35,942 nt of DNA from Comamonadaceae bacterium (GTDB lineage: Bacteria > Pseudomonadota > Gammaproteobacteria > Burkholderiales > Burkholderiaceae_C), in NCBI GenBank assembly GCA_013297925.1, contig JAAFJC010000032.1:1-35942 (forward strand), in the 5' to 3' direction. Below are positions 14,907-22,770 of the stretch, one piece after another. The position numbers and the translations under genes are program-made. A model generated the notes under the pieces. The model was not told the DNA's origin, did no database searches, and saw only the letters and a list, made by a program, of their open reading frames with translations. The number at the start of each line of letters is the position of its first letter. The first letter of the stretch is position 1.

Positions 14907-16061
14907 ATGCGCGCCGTCTTTGATCAACCCCGTTGGTATCAGCGCTTACTGCCGCTGTTTCAGGGATTTGACGGCCCACTCTCTCTCGCCGTACTCCTGC
15001 TGGCATTGGCAGGCATGCTGGTGATGTATTCCTCGGGCTATGACCATGGCACGCGCTTTGTGGATCATGGCCGAAATATGCTGATCGCAGGCACGATTTT
15101 GTTTATCGTTGCGCAGGTCTCACCCCAGCGCATCATGAGCTTTGCCGTGCCGATTTATGTGGCGGGTGTGGCGCTCTTGATTGCAGTGGCGCTTTTTGGC
15201 ATCACGAAAAAGGGCGCAACGCGCTGGGTGAATGTGGGCATCACGATTCAGCCGAGTGAAATTCTCAAAATCGGCCTGCCGCTGATGCTGGCTTGGTGGT
15301 TTCAAAAGCGTGAGGGGCAGCTACGGCCGCTGGATTTTTTGGTGGCTGGCGTGTTGCTCGCGGTGCCCGTGGGGCTCATCATGAAGCAGCCCGATTTGGG
15401 CACAGCGCTGCTCGTGCTTTTTGCTGGCTTAGCCGTGATTTTCTTTGCAGGCTTGCCTTGGAAATTGATTGCGCCTCCTGTGATTTTGGGGGCGATCGGC
15501 TTGATTTTGATCGTGGTGTTTGGCGATCATCTGTGCCAAGACGGCATGGATTGGAAGGTGCTGCATGAATACCAGCGCCAACGTGTGTGCACCTTGCTTG
15601 ATCCCACACGCGATCCGCTGGGCAAAGGCTTTCACATCATCCAAGGCATGATCGCCATTGGCTCGGGCGGCATGTTTGGCAAGGGCTTCATGCAAGGCAC
15701 GCAAACCCATTTGGAATTTATTCCCGAGCGCACCACCGATTTCATCTTTGCGGCTTTTTCCGAAGAGTTTGGCCTCTTCGGCAATCTGCTCTTGATTGGC
15801 AGCTACATCTTTTTGATCTTGCGCGGCCTGATGATCGCGCTGGATGCGCCTACGATGTTTTCCCGCTTGCTCGCGGGTGCAGTCACCACGATTTTCTTCA
15901 CTTACTCGTTTGTCAACATGGGCATGGTCAGCGGCATCTTGCCCGTGGTGGGCGTGCCTCTGCCCTTCATCAGCTATGGCGGCACGGCGATGGTCACGCT
16001 TGGACTGGGCTTGGGCATTTTGATGTCAATCGCCAAATCTAAACGCCTCATGCAGACCTGA
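14907..16061 (+). CDS. rodA: Rod-shape-determining protein RodA (SEDS glycosyltransferase)
   Basis: Inner-membrane SEDS protein that polymerises lipid II glycan strands for cell elongation with a class B PBP. Seen: about ten hydrophobic segments, WVNVGITIQPSEILKIGLPL, KQPDLGTALLVLFAGL, IIQGMIAIGSGGMFGKG and the family-diagnostic GVPLPFISYGGTAMVTLG near the C-terminus. The length of 384 aa matches RodA, and the sequence is closer to RodA than to FtsW. It is not next to mreBCD or mrdA here, whereas rodA often ends that operon in Burkholderiales. It could also be a second copy. Confidence 0.93.
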   Translation: MRAVFDQPRWYQRLLPLFQGFDGPLSLAVLLLALAGMLVMYSSGYDHGTRFVDHGRNMLIAGTILFIVAQVSPQRIMSFAVPIYVAGVALLIAVALFGITKKGATRWVNVGITIQPSEILKIGLPLMLAWWFQKREGQLRPLDFLVAGVLLAVPVGLIMKQPDLGTALLVLFAGLAVIFFAGLPWKLIAPPVILGAIGLILIVVFGDHLCQDGMDWKVLHEYQRQRVCTLLDPTRDPLGKGFHIIQGMIAIGSGGMFGKGFMQGTQTHLEFIPERTTDFIFAAFSEEFGLFGNLLLIGSYIFLILRGLMIALDAPTMFSRLLAGAVTTIFFTYSFVNMGMVSGILPVVGVPLPFISYGGTAMVTLGLGLGILMSIAKSKRLMQT

Positions 16062-16065
16062 TGCT

Positions 16066-16953
16066 GTGATGATGGAAAGAACGGTCTCCATCATTGGCGC
16101 AGGCAATATGGGCGGCGGCATAGCGCTCAATCTGCTCGCGCGCGGCTATGCGGTGCATGTCTGCGATATTGATGCTGCTAAAGAGCGATTTTTAGAGCAA
16201 AAAGGGGCGTTAGCCGTCATCAAACCTGCGCAAGCAGCTATCAAATCAGGAGCAACCATCATTTGCGTCGTCGGTAGCGCGCAAGTGCAAGATGTGTTGC
16301 TGGGCGCTGATGGCCTTCTTAAAGCATCACCACAGGATCTGCAAAACCACACGGTGATACTCTGCCCAACGATCTCGCCGCAAGATGTGGAGCGTTTTGC
16401 TGCTTTGCTCGGCTCACACGGCGTAGCCTTGATCGAAGCGCCGATGTCTGGCGGCCCTAAGCGTGCGCAAGACGGCAGCATGAGCCTGATGGTGGCTTGC
16501 GAAAATACACTCTTCAAGCAGCATGAGCCGCTGTTGCGTGATCTGTCCAGCAAACTCTTCCACGTGAGCCAGCGCTTGGGCGATGGCGCGCGCACCAAGC
16601 TGGTCAACAACCTGCTCGCCGCGATCAATCTCACGGGCGCAGCAGAAGCCATGGCCATGGCGCAAAAGCTGGGCTTAGATGCCAGCCGCACACTCGATGT
16701 GATCGAACAATCCAGCGGCCAAAGTTGGATCGGCTCCGAGCGCATGCGCCGCGCCTTGGCGGGCGATGTGCATCCGCCCGGCGCTCACATGACTTTGCTG
16801 GCCAAAGACTCCAAACTGGCGATGCAAGCGGCGCGAGATGTGGGTTGCTCCAATGCTGTGGGCGAAGTAGCTACAGGCCTATTTGCTCAGGCACTTGAAG
16901 CTGGCATGGCGGATGATGATGATGCGCAGATGCTGAAGTTTTTGCGACGCTAG
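16066..16953 (+). CDS. 3-hydroxyisobutyrate dehydrogenase-like NAD(P)-dependent oxidoreductase
   Basis: Beta-hydroxyacid dehydrogenase family enzyme that oxidises a hydroxyacid or reduces a semialdehyde such as tartronate semialdehyde. Seen: the Rossmann motif IIGAGNMGGGIALNL at residues 9-23, the substrate motif EAPMSGGPKRAQDGSMSLMV at 124-143, and the catalytic lysine K178 with N182 in RTKLVNNLLA. The length is 295 aa. The start is GTG 16066, ATG 16069 or ATG 16072; all lie within four to ten bases of the rodA stop, so translation is probably coupled to rodA. Its exact substrate is unknown. It might connect with hydroxypyruvate/tartronate metabolism at the left end of the window, but that is speculation. 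Confidence 0.9.
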   Translation: MMMERTVSIIGAGNMGGGIALNLLARGYAVHVCDIDAAKERFLEQKGALAVIKPAQAAIKSGATIICVVGSAQVQDVLLGADGLLKASPQDLQNHTVILCPTISPQDVERFAALLGSHGVALIEAPMSGGPKRAQDGSMSLMVACENTLFKQHEPLLRDLSSKLFHVSQRLGDGARTKLVNNLLAAINLTGAAEAMAMAQKLGLDASRTLDVIEQSSGQSWIGSERMRRALAGDVHPPGAHMTLLAKDSKLAMQAARDVGCSNAVGEVATGLFAQALEAGMADDDDAQMLKFLRR

Positions 16954-16973
16954 GAGCGTAAAACAGCCGAATA

Positions 16974-17278
16974 CCGGACGCAGAAGACGCAAAGCTTACG
17001 CAGAAAAAATACCAAAGGAATACAAATCAGATAATGGCGCTCTAGCTGCTAGCACTAGTGTCGCGTCACGCCTGAAATGTCGCATCTCGCTTGCCCTCGA
17101 TGTGCATGGCGTCGTTGCAAAACTTGCCCATGCTCCAGCATGAGCTGCGTTTTACGCCTAGCCCTGCCCACCGATGGCTTTGCGATATGCCGCCATTTCA
17201 GGCGTGACGCGACACTAGTCTGTATTTGCATTTTCTTTTTTGCGTCCTCTGCGAAACCTTTGCGTCTTCTGCGTCCGG
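16974..17278. repeat. ERIC-like palindromic repeat, copy 5, split by a MITE
   Basis: Same family as copies 1-4, bounded by CCGG (16974-16977 and 17275-17278), in the inverted orientation (ATA left, CTGTTGG right). Arms: CCGGACGCAGAAGACGCAAA left, TTTGCGTCTTCTGCGTCCGG right. It is 305 bp instead of about 126 because a 156-bp element is inserted at 17059-17214. Together with the short flanks it fills the 344-bp gap between the convergent dehydrogenase and rsmB genes; nothing else is seen there. Confidence 0.88.
17054..17219. mobile_element. MITE with 26-bp perfect terminal inverted repeats
   Basis: 17054-17079 is the exact reverse complement of 17194-17219 (26 bp, beginning ACTAGTGTCGCGTCACG). 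If the target duplication is CTAG (17055-17058 and 17215-17218), the element proper is 156 bp, from TGTCGCG to CGCGACA. A 4-bp CTAG duplication would fit an IS5-like transposase acting in trans, but this is an inference because CTAG is itself palindromic. The interior (about 100 bp) has no gene; it contains a small dyad CATGCT-CC-AGCATG. The insertion interrupts repeat copy 5, so it is younger than that repeat. Confidence 0.8.
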
Positions 17279-17297
17279 CTGTTGGTTTTCAGTAACC

Positions 17298-18587
17298 TTA
17301 CCTGCGCTGCCACACCGCAGCAAAAAATCCATCCGTGCTGTGCAACTGTGGCCAAAGCCTCAGGTAACGCGCTGCAGCATCGCCTTCACTGCTGCACAAA
17401 GTCTCGGCCTTCTCAATCTTCTGAGCCGTCAAAATCTCGCCCACTTCCATTGGCATGAAATCGGGATTGGCCGCGCCAAAAGCCTGCGTAATCACTTCAT
17501 TCTCTTCCTGCAGCAAGCTACAGGTGGCATAGACCAAGCGGCCACCACTTTTGACCAAGCGCGAAGCACTTTGCAAAATCTTGGCTTGCAAAACTGCAAG
17601 CTCCACCACATCGCTTTCTTTCTGTCGCCATTTCAGATCAGGATTACGCCGCAAAGTCCCTAAGCCGCTACAAGGCGCATCCACCAAGACGCGATCCATC
17701 TTGCCAGCCAGGCGCTTGATGCGCTCATCGCGCTCATGGGCAATGCACACCGGGTGAATGTTCGACAAGCCGCTGCGCGCCAAGCGAGGCTTCATGCCAT
17801 CCAAGCGTTTTTGTGAGGTGTCAAAAGCGTAGAGCCGCCCGGTGTTTTTCATCATCGCGCCGAGCGCCAATGTCTTGCCGCCTGCGCCTGCACAAAAATC
17901 GGCCACCATCTCGCCGCGCTTGGCGCCTGTGAGCAAGGCCAGCAGTTGCGAGCCTTCATCTTGCACTTCCACGCGACCTTCTTTGAAGACATCAAGCTGG
18001 TTCAAAGCCGGTTTGCCATGAATTCGCAAACCCCAAGGGGAAAAGGGCGTCACTTCAATTTTGATAGCAGCTTGCGTGAGTTCTTTCCCAGCTGCCTCAC
18101 GATTTCCCTTAAAAACATTGACACGTAGATCCAGTGGTGCGGGCTCATTCAGCGTTTTCACCAACGGCCAGAATTGATCGCCGAGTTGCGGTTTGAGCAA
18201 CATAGCGAGCCACTCTGGCAAATTGTGTTTGTGCAAATCCAGCAAGCCCTCGCCCGACTGCATCTGCGCATCACAGGTCTCCAGCCATGCGCGCTCCAGC
18301 GGGAGAATGCCGCCCACCAAGTAATCGCGTGGCGCAGCAAAAGCCAGCATGGCGAGCTTGCGGTGCACATTGCCCATGCCCTTGGGTGCGCTGCGCGCCA
18401 TCAGCTCATAGAGCGCGCGATGCCGAAGCACCTTGTAGGCCGTCTCCGCCAGCGTGGCACGCTCGCGCTGCCCCAAGCCGCGATGCTCTTTGAAAAAACG
18501 GGAAATGATGCTGTCGGCCGGATGGTCAAAGCGCATAACGAGCGCGACCAGCTCGGCACAGCCTTCTAGGAGTTGTTGGGGATGCAT
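17298..18587 (-). CDS. rsmB: RsmB/NOP-family 16S rRNA m5C methyltransferase
   Basis: SAM-dependent RNA cytosine-C5 methyltransferase; RsmB modifies C967 of 16S rRNA. Seen: an N-terminal NusB-like helical region (RATLAETAYKVLRHRALY), SAM motif I DFCAGAGGKTLALG at about 230-243, motif IV with C306 in VDAPCSGLGTLRRNPD and motif VI with catalytic C356 in VYATCSLLQEEN. Both cysteines needed by this family are present. The length of 429 aa is normal. The usual fmt-rsmB neighbourhood is not present here. The start at 18587 gives the expected N-terminus. Confidence 0.93.
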   Translation of the reverse strand: MHPQQLLEGCAELVALVMRFDHPADSIISRFFKEHRGLGQRERATLAETAYKVLRHRALYELMARSAPKGMGNVHRKLAMLAFAAPRDYLVGGILPLERAWLETCDAQMQSGEGLLDLHKHNLPEWLAMLLKPQLGDQFWPLVKTLNEPAPLDLRVNVFKGNREAAGKELTQAAIKIEVTPFSPWGLRIHGKPALNQLDVFKEGRVEVQDEGSQLLALLTGAKRGEMVADFCAGAGGKTLALGAMMKNTGRLYAFDTSQKRLDGMKPRLARSGLSNIHPVCIAHERDERIKRLAGKMDRVLVDAPCSGLGTLRRNPDLKWRQKESDVVELAVLQAKILQSASRLVKSGGRLVYATCSLLQEENEVITQAFGAANPDFMPMEVGEILTAQKIEKAETLCSSEGDAAARYLRLWPQLHSTDGFFAAVWQRR

Positions 18588-18704
18588 TGCTGTATTGTCC
18601 CATTTAAGTGAAAGTACAAGTTATTCGTTGCATTGGGTTAAATTTCCACTAAGATCAAAATTGATGTCGTGAGATCTGAAACCCTCAATGAATAGGTTGG
18701 ATGC

Positions 18705-19394
18705 ATGGTCGCCATGAATTTGAATGAGCTCTCGCTCTACAGGCATTTTGTCGTTGTGCGCACCGAGAGCGCAAATGCACTCATCAAGCGCGATCCCCGC
18801 GAGATGCCTCGCCACTTGCGCCTGCTCTTGCTGGCTGTTGATGGACTGCAGGACCTCGGCACCTATGTCAGCAATCTCAAAGGCTTTGGCGATATCGAAG
18901 CGTTGATCCGCGAGCTGATTCAAATGGACATGGTTCGTTTGGTCGATCCAGCGCTCGCGCGCCAAAGACATATGGCCGGCAAGAGTGCAGACGATATGGC
19001 TGAAGGCAGCGAAATTGCGCAGTCCATGTATGGCCAAAACCTATCTTCAGAGGAACTGTTTTACGGCAGCACAGCGCCCGGCAGCCTCGAAGCCTTGGTC
19101 AGTGTCGCCCGAGAGCATTACCCCGAATATCGCCCTGCGCAAGCACCTGCACAACAGATTGCGCCAGCTGTACAAACCCAGCAGGTCGAGAGTTTGTTTG
19201 AGATGCTTGAGGCTGTGCGCGCGGAACGCACCGGTCTCAAGCAACACTTACTGCGCTACAAAGGTCTGAAGAAAGCATCGCGCAGCATCCATGAAGAGAG
19301 CAAGCTGCTCAAAATCAAAATTCAGCGCATGAAAACTGCCATGCTTATACTAGCTGGCCTGTTTGTGGCGTGCGTCATCAAGCACTTCGTGTGA
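18705..19394 (+). CDS. Conserved hypothetical, C-terminal membrane-anchored protein
   Basis: I do not recognise a named family. The N-terminal 70 residues (ALIKRDPREMPRHLRLLLLAVDGLQ followed by LIRELIQMDMVRLV) resemble the small helical domain that opens many Burkholderiales hypothetical proteins. The middle is variable. Residues about 160-205 are predicted to form a charged coiled coil (basic, KKASRSIHEESKLLKIKIQR), followed by a single C-terminal transmembrane helix, AMLILAGLFVACVIKHF. This suggests a tail-anchored protein with a cytoplasmic body. The start may be ATG 18705 or ATG 18714. The 117-bp gap from rsmB is AT-rich and must contain the divergent promoters, but no clear box was found. 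Confidence 0.75.
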   Translation: MVAMNLNELSLYRHFVVVRTESANALIKRDPREMPRHLRLLLLAVDGLQDLGTYVSNLKGFGDIEALIRELIQMDMVRLVDPALARQRHMAGKSADDMAEGSEIAQSMYGQNLSSEELFYGSTAPGSLEALVSVAREHYPEYRPAQAPAQQIAPAVQTQQVESLFEMLEAVRAERTGLKQHLLRYKGLKKASRSIHEESKLLKIKIQRMKTAMLILAGLFVACVIKHFV

Positions 19395-19439
19395 TCTGTT
19401 CTCCAACTGCCCAAGCCATCTCTGCGCCTGAAAACAACC

Positions 19440-19676
19440 ATGACAGACAACGATCTCCCCGCCTTGATTACTACGCCACTGGGCCGCTACCGGCATTACA
19501 AGGGTATGGAATATGAGGTGGTGGGTACGGCTCGCCACAGTGAGACGCTTGAGCCGCTGACACTGTATCGTGCGCTCTATGGCGAGCAAGGCCTGTGGGT
19601 GCGACCAGCGGCGATGTTTAATGAAGATGTTGTGATTGACGGTGTTGAGCAAGCAAGATTTAGGAAAATAGCATGA
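19440..19676 (+). CDS. DUF1653 domain protein
   Basis: Small cytoplasmic protein of 78 aa with the DUF1653 pattern: PLGRYRHYKGMEYEVVGTARHSETLEPLTLYRALYG (residues 13-48) and GLWVRPAAMFNEDVV near the C-terminus. The molecular function of the family is not established. The stop overlaps the next start by 4 bp (ATGA at 19673-19676), so the two are co-translated. Confidence 0.85.
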   Translation: MTDNDLPALITTPLGRYRHYKGMEYEVVGTARHSETLEPLTLYRALYGEQGLWVRPAAMFNEDVVIDGVEQARFRKIA

Positions 19677-20002
19677 GCAAAAAAGGTGATTTGTTAGTAC
19701 CGATTCATATCGATGACGAGCTGTTTGACGAAGTGATCACATCCACCGCTTTGCTCAATTTGGCCAGCGGCGAAATCAGCCGCGTGGAATACCAAGGCTA
19801 CGACGAAGGCACCAGCGGCTTGCCTTGGGAAAACGAGGAATACGATTTTTCCTGCGGCAAGCTCAGCAATGCGGGCAAGGATGTGGAATTCAGCATTCAG
19901 GTCAACAAAACCACGGGGCAGTATTCTGTAACGGCTTCGGAGCTGCAAGAGATCAAGCAGAAGGCCGCAGCTTTGTTTTCAGGCATTCCTGCCGGCTCTT
20001 GA
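19673..20002 (+). CDS. Conserved hypothetical protein (109 aa)
   Basis: I do not recognise the family. It is a soluble, acidic protein with a beta-rich N-terminus (LLVPIHIDDELFDEVITST, ASGEISRVEYQGYD) and a short C-terminal helix. No metal or catalytic motif is visible and there is no signal peptide. The ATGA overlap with the DUF1653 gene indicates joint expression and perhaps a joint function. It converges with the NUDIX gene across 21 bp with no hairpin terminator in the gap. Confidence 0.78.
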   Translation: MSKKGDLLVPIHIDDELFDEVITSTALLNLASGEISRVEYQGYDEGTSGLPWENEEYDFSCGKLSNAGKDVEFSIQVNKTTGQYSVTASELQEIKQKAAALFSGIPAGS

Positions 20003-20023
20003 TCGATATCGCAAATGCTTGGT

Positions 20024-20767
20024 TCAAATTAAGCGCCGATCCAGGGCGGCTTGAAAAATTCTGCTCGCGTCACTGCTGAGCTTCCCGGCTGCGATCCATT
20101 CTTGCAAGATATCGCGCTCAATACACTGGAACTGCAAAACTTCGCCATCTAGATTTCTCGGCTTGTGTTTGGAGGAGAGCCGAGCGCTGTACCAGTGCAG
20201 CGTTTCTTGCCGCCAGCCTTGACCGCCTACGGTGGCTTCGCTGATGTCGAATGAGCCTTGGTAAAACAACTCGTGCAGCTCTGAAGCATTCAGGCCAGCT
20301 TCTTCCAAAGTCTCGCGCTCCAGTGCTTGTTCAAAGCTCTCATTGCGGCTGACCATACCTCCCGACAAGGTATCCCATTTACCCGGATCATCGGATTTCG
20401 TCATAGCGCGTTGCTGTAACCAAATGCCATTTTCAGAGTAACCCACTAGGTGAACCGCTTGGGTATGAATGCCGAGAATGCGCGTTGCTCCACGCTCAAT
20501 AGCGCCAAGCATCTGCCCTTGTGACGCGTAAACGCCGAGCAGCTCATCACGCCAATGTGGGCAATGGCCAGCTGCCTGCAATGCCCGCGCCAGCTGTGCT
20601 AGTGCAAGATCAGCTGGTCCACTCAGATGCCATTGGCTGTCCAATGAAGTGAGTGTGATGCCTAGCGAGAATTCTGGCCGCAGCTCAGACAAAATTCCCG
20701 GCGCGACGCTGCCGATCAATGAGGCGTTCAGGAGCAATGGCTCTCTGTGCGATGCGACTTTCAACAT
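20024..20767 (-). CDS. NUDIX hydrolase with DUF4743 N-terminal domain
   Basis: Two-domain NUDIX protein of 247 aa. The N-terminal half (to about residue 95) fits DUF4743, found in eukaryotic and bacterial NUDIX proteins related to thiamine-diphosphate metabolism, where relatives hydrolyse oxidised thiamine diphosphate. The C-terminal NUDIX box is complete: G137, E143, R151-E152, E155-E156 and G158 in GGMVSRNESFEQALERE and TLEEAGL. It is the last gene in the minus-strand phosphonate operon, 27 bp after phnX, with no terminator between. Membership in the operon may be accidental; a direct role in phosphonate breakdown is not known. Its substrate is inferred from family only. Confidence 0.85.
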   Translation of the reverse strand: MLKVASHREPLLLNASLIGSVAPGILSELRPEFSLGITLTSLDSQWHLSGPADLALAQLARALQAAGHCPHWRDELLGVYASQGQMLGAIERGATRILGIHTQAVHLVGYSENGIWLQQRAMTKSDDPGKWDTLSGGMVSRNESFEQALERETLEEAGLNASELHELFYQGSFDISEATVGGQGWRQETLHWYSARLSSKHKPRNLDGEVLQFQCIERDILQEWIAAGKLSSDASRIFQAALDRRLI

Positions 20768-20794
20768 GATGCGCTGTCATTCCCTTCGAAACAT

Positions 20795-21634
20795 TCATCG
20801 TATAGGCCGATACCCTTGCTCAAGCCGAGATTCCATCTCCTGCAAAACACTCGGCAGATCCGCAACAGTATCCACCCAGTAATCTGGCGTAGCAGCCTTG
20901 AACTGTGATTTGATGTGCTCACGGCGAGCGATCTTTGCCTGCTCGCTCAATGCAAACCATTGATCGGTGGTCTGCCCATTGTGGTTGCTGCTGGCCAAGA
21001 CACCGACTGTCCAGCAGCCCGCATGCTGCCCTTCCAGCAAGCCCGGCACGGTGTCATCCACCTTCACGACATGATGCGCAGGCCATACGTTTAAATCCAT
21101 CATGGCACGATATATACCAAAAGGGCTCGGCCGCGTCACAGGCAAATCATCGGCGCACACACAGTTATCAGGCGTAAAACCTTGCTTTGCCGCCAAAGGC
21201 ATCATCTGAGCCATGATGGGCCTCGTGTAGCCCGTGGTAGAGCCAATTTTCAAGCCACTGGAGCGCAGGGATGCCACCAAATCCGAAACGCCAGGGATCA
21301 ATGTGGCATGCTGCGAGACAGCTGCAGCATTCATCGGTGTGAAGATATCGTGCAGGCGATCAATATCGCTGTTGCTGATGGCTTGGCCAAATTGCTTGTG
21401 CCATTGCTGCGCGATACGTGGCTGAAGGCCCAGCGCTTGAATATGCTGCCATTTGGGCAAACCCATCGGAACGCGTGCTTCTTCCACGGTGATTTGGATA
21501 CCCTCTTGCGCAAAGAGCTGCACGAAAGCACCCATCGGTGCAAAGCTACCAAAATCAATGACTGTGCCCGCCCAATCGAAAACAACGGCTTTGAGATGCT
21601 GAAAAGAGGGAAGTGTTTGCATTGTGTTCACCAT
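20795..21634 (-). CDS. phnX: Phosphonoacetaldehyde hydrolase (phosphonatase) PhnX
   Basis: HAD-superfamily enzyme that splits phosphonoacetaldehyde into acetaldehyde and phosphate. Seen: the nucleophile motif VFDWAGTVIDFG with D20 and the cap-domain lysine K61 in MGLPKWQHIQAL. The spacing of 41 residues is the same as between the catalytic Asp12 and Schiff-base Lys53 of the Bacillus cereus enzyme. Also seen are GSTTGYTRPIM and the acidic VKVDDTVPGLLEG motif. The length is 279 aa. Starts: ATG 21634, overlapping the upstream oxidoreductase stop by 7 bp, or ATG 21622. The identity is firm, and with the ABC genes it defines the locus as 2-aminoethylphosphonate-type catabolism. Confidence 0.95.
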   Translation of the reverse strand: MVNTMQTLPSFQHLKAVVFDWAGTVIDFGSFAPMGAFVQLFAQEGIQITVEEARVPMGLPKWQHIQALGLQPRIAQQWHKQFGQAISNSDIDRLHDIFTPMNAAAVSQHATLIPGVSDLVASLRSSGLKIGSTTGYTRPIMAQMMPLAAKQGFTPDNCVCADDLPVTRPSPFGIYRAMMDLNVWPAHHVVKVDDTVPGLLEGQHAGCWTVGVLASSNHNGQTTDQWFALSEQAKIARREHIKSQFKAATPDYWVDTVADLPSVLQEMESRLEQGYRPIR

Positions 21635-22734
21635 GTTTGAAAAACGTCTTGTGCTAAGCCAAATGCCGTGCTCGCGCCGCAGCCACTGCTCACCACAGCA
21701 ATGCGCAGCTGATCATCGGGAGAGAGAATCACAGCATCTTGATCGATACCCGTGGGATACACGCCAGTCCAGCGCTGAATCACCTCAAACTGATCCAGCC
21801 GCAAGCTTTGCCGCAGATGCCGAAGAATCAAAGCGTCCACCGCGTCGCTGCTGAAAGGATCTGGCGTCGCGTGCGGATGATGTGAATCGCCCACAACCAA
21901 GCTGCCATCCTCGCTCTGCACAGCAATCAAATGGATGCCATCGGCCAAGCTTTGAGCCTCGGTTTGTTGCAAATGCGCCAGCAATGCCTGAGCCTGTGGC
22001 AACTTAGCGTAGCCCAGATAGCGCACCAAGCTCAAATCACTCATGGCCGCTGCATCCAGCTTGAAGCCAGTGGGAGGCCGCACGCGCAGCATCTGCAAGC
22101 GCGTGAGGTGCAAAGCAAAATCTTTCAGCCAAGGGCGCGCAATGCCATTCAGATACGTGCCAGGGCACAGGACTGCTCGCTCGGCTTCAAAACGATGCGT
22201 GGCAGTGCGCACCGTGCCGCCCTGCACTTCCAAAGCATCTTGCGCCCATTGAAACTCCACGCCATAGCGCTCTTGCAGCCATGCCGCGATGCGCGGGATC
22301 ACGATGCTGGATTCAAAGCGCAACTCATGCGGGCTGTACATCGCTGTCATCCCATCCTCACAGCGTAGCCAAGGTGCTTTGACTTGCACTTGCGCACTGG
22401 TATGCAGCTCGCAGGATGAACCCATCTCCGTTTGGAGAAAAGCTTCGAGCACAGGCACAGAAAGCGCCTGTCTGGCCAGCATCCACAGTCCACAATGCTC
22501 GATGCGTAATCCGGCTTCGCTCGCGAGGCTTTGCCACACATCTCTGCTGCGCATCGCACGTTGCCAAGTCAATCCTGAGCGCTGCCCCGTCACAGTGATA
22601 AAGCCAAAATTTCTAATCGATGCGCCCACGCAGCGGTGATCTTTTTCAATCACACGAACGCGCAGGCCTTTTTGGCTGGCAATCAAAGCATGCGCCAAAC
22701 CGACGATGCCTGCTCCTACGACATTCAGATCCAT
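21628..22734 (-). CDS. Phosphonate-locus FAD-dependent oxidoreductase (TIGR03364 type)
   Basis: Amino-acid-oxidase-like (DAO fold) flavoprotein of 368 aa. Seen: the FAD motif VVGAGIVGLAHAL at residues 5-17, EKDHRCVGASIRNFGFITVTG with the RNFG segment typical of this phosphonate-associated group, and the C-terminal GVYPTGIDQDAVILSP and SSGCGASTAFGLAQDVF. Such oxidoreductases recur in 2-aminoethylphosphonate loci, and related enzymes are reported to oxidise aminoethylphosphonate or its N-methyl form to phosphonoacetaldehyde. Here it overlaps phnX, which would consume that product. No transaminase gene (phnW) is present, so this enzyme may carry the deamination step. That assignment is inferred from family and context. 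Confidence 0.85.
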   Translation of the reverse strand: MDLNVVGAGIVGLAHALIASQKGLRVRVIEKDHRCVGASIRNFGFITVTGQRSGLTWQRAMRSRDVWQSLASEAGLRIEHCGLWMLARQALSVPVLEAFLQTEMGSSCELHTSAQVQVKAPWLRCEDGMTAMYSPHELRFESSIVIPRIAAWLQERYGVEFQWAQDALEVQGGTVRTATHRFEAERAVLCPGTYLNGIARPWLKDFALHLTRLQMLRVRPPTGFKLDAAAMSDLSLVRYLGYAKLPQAQALLAHLQQTEAQSLADGIHLIAVQSEDGSLVVGDSHHPHATPDPFSSDAVDALILRHLRQSLRLDQFEVIQRWTGVYPTGIDQDAVILSPDDQLRIAVVSSGCGASTAFGLAQDVFQTW

Positions 22735-22770
22735 CTTTTCTCCATCGATACTGATAACTATTTGCAGAGC

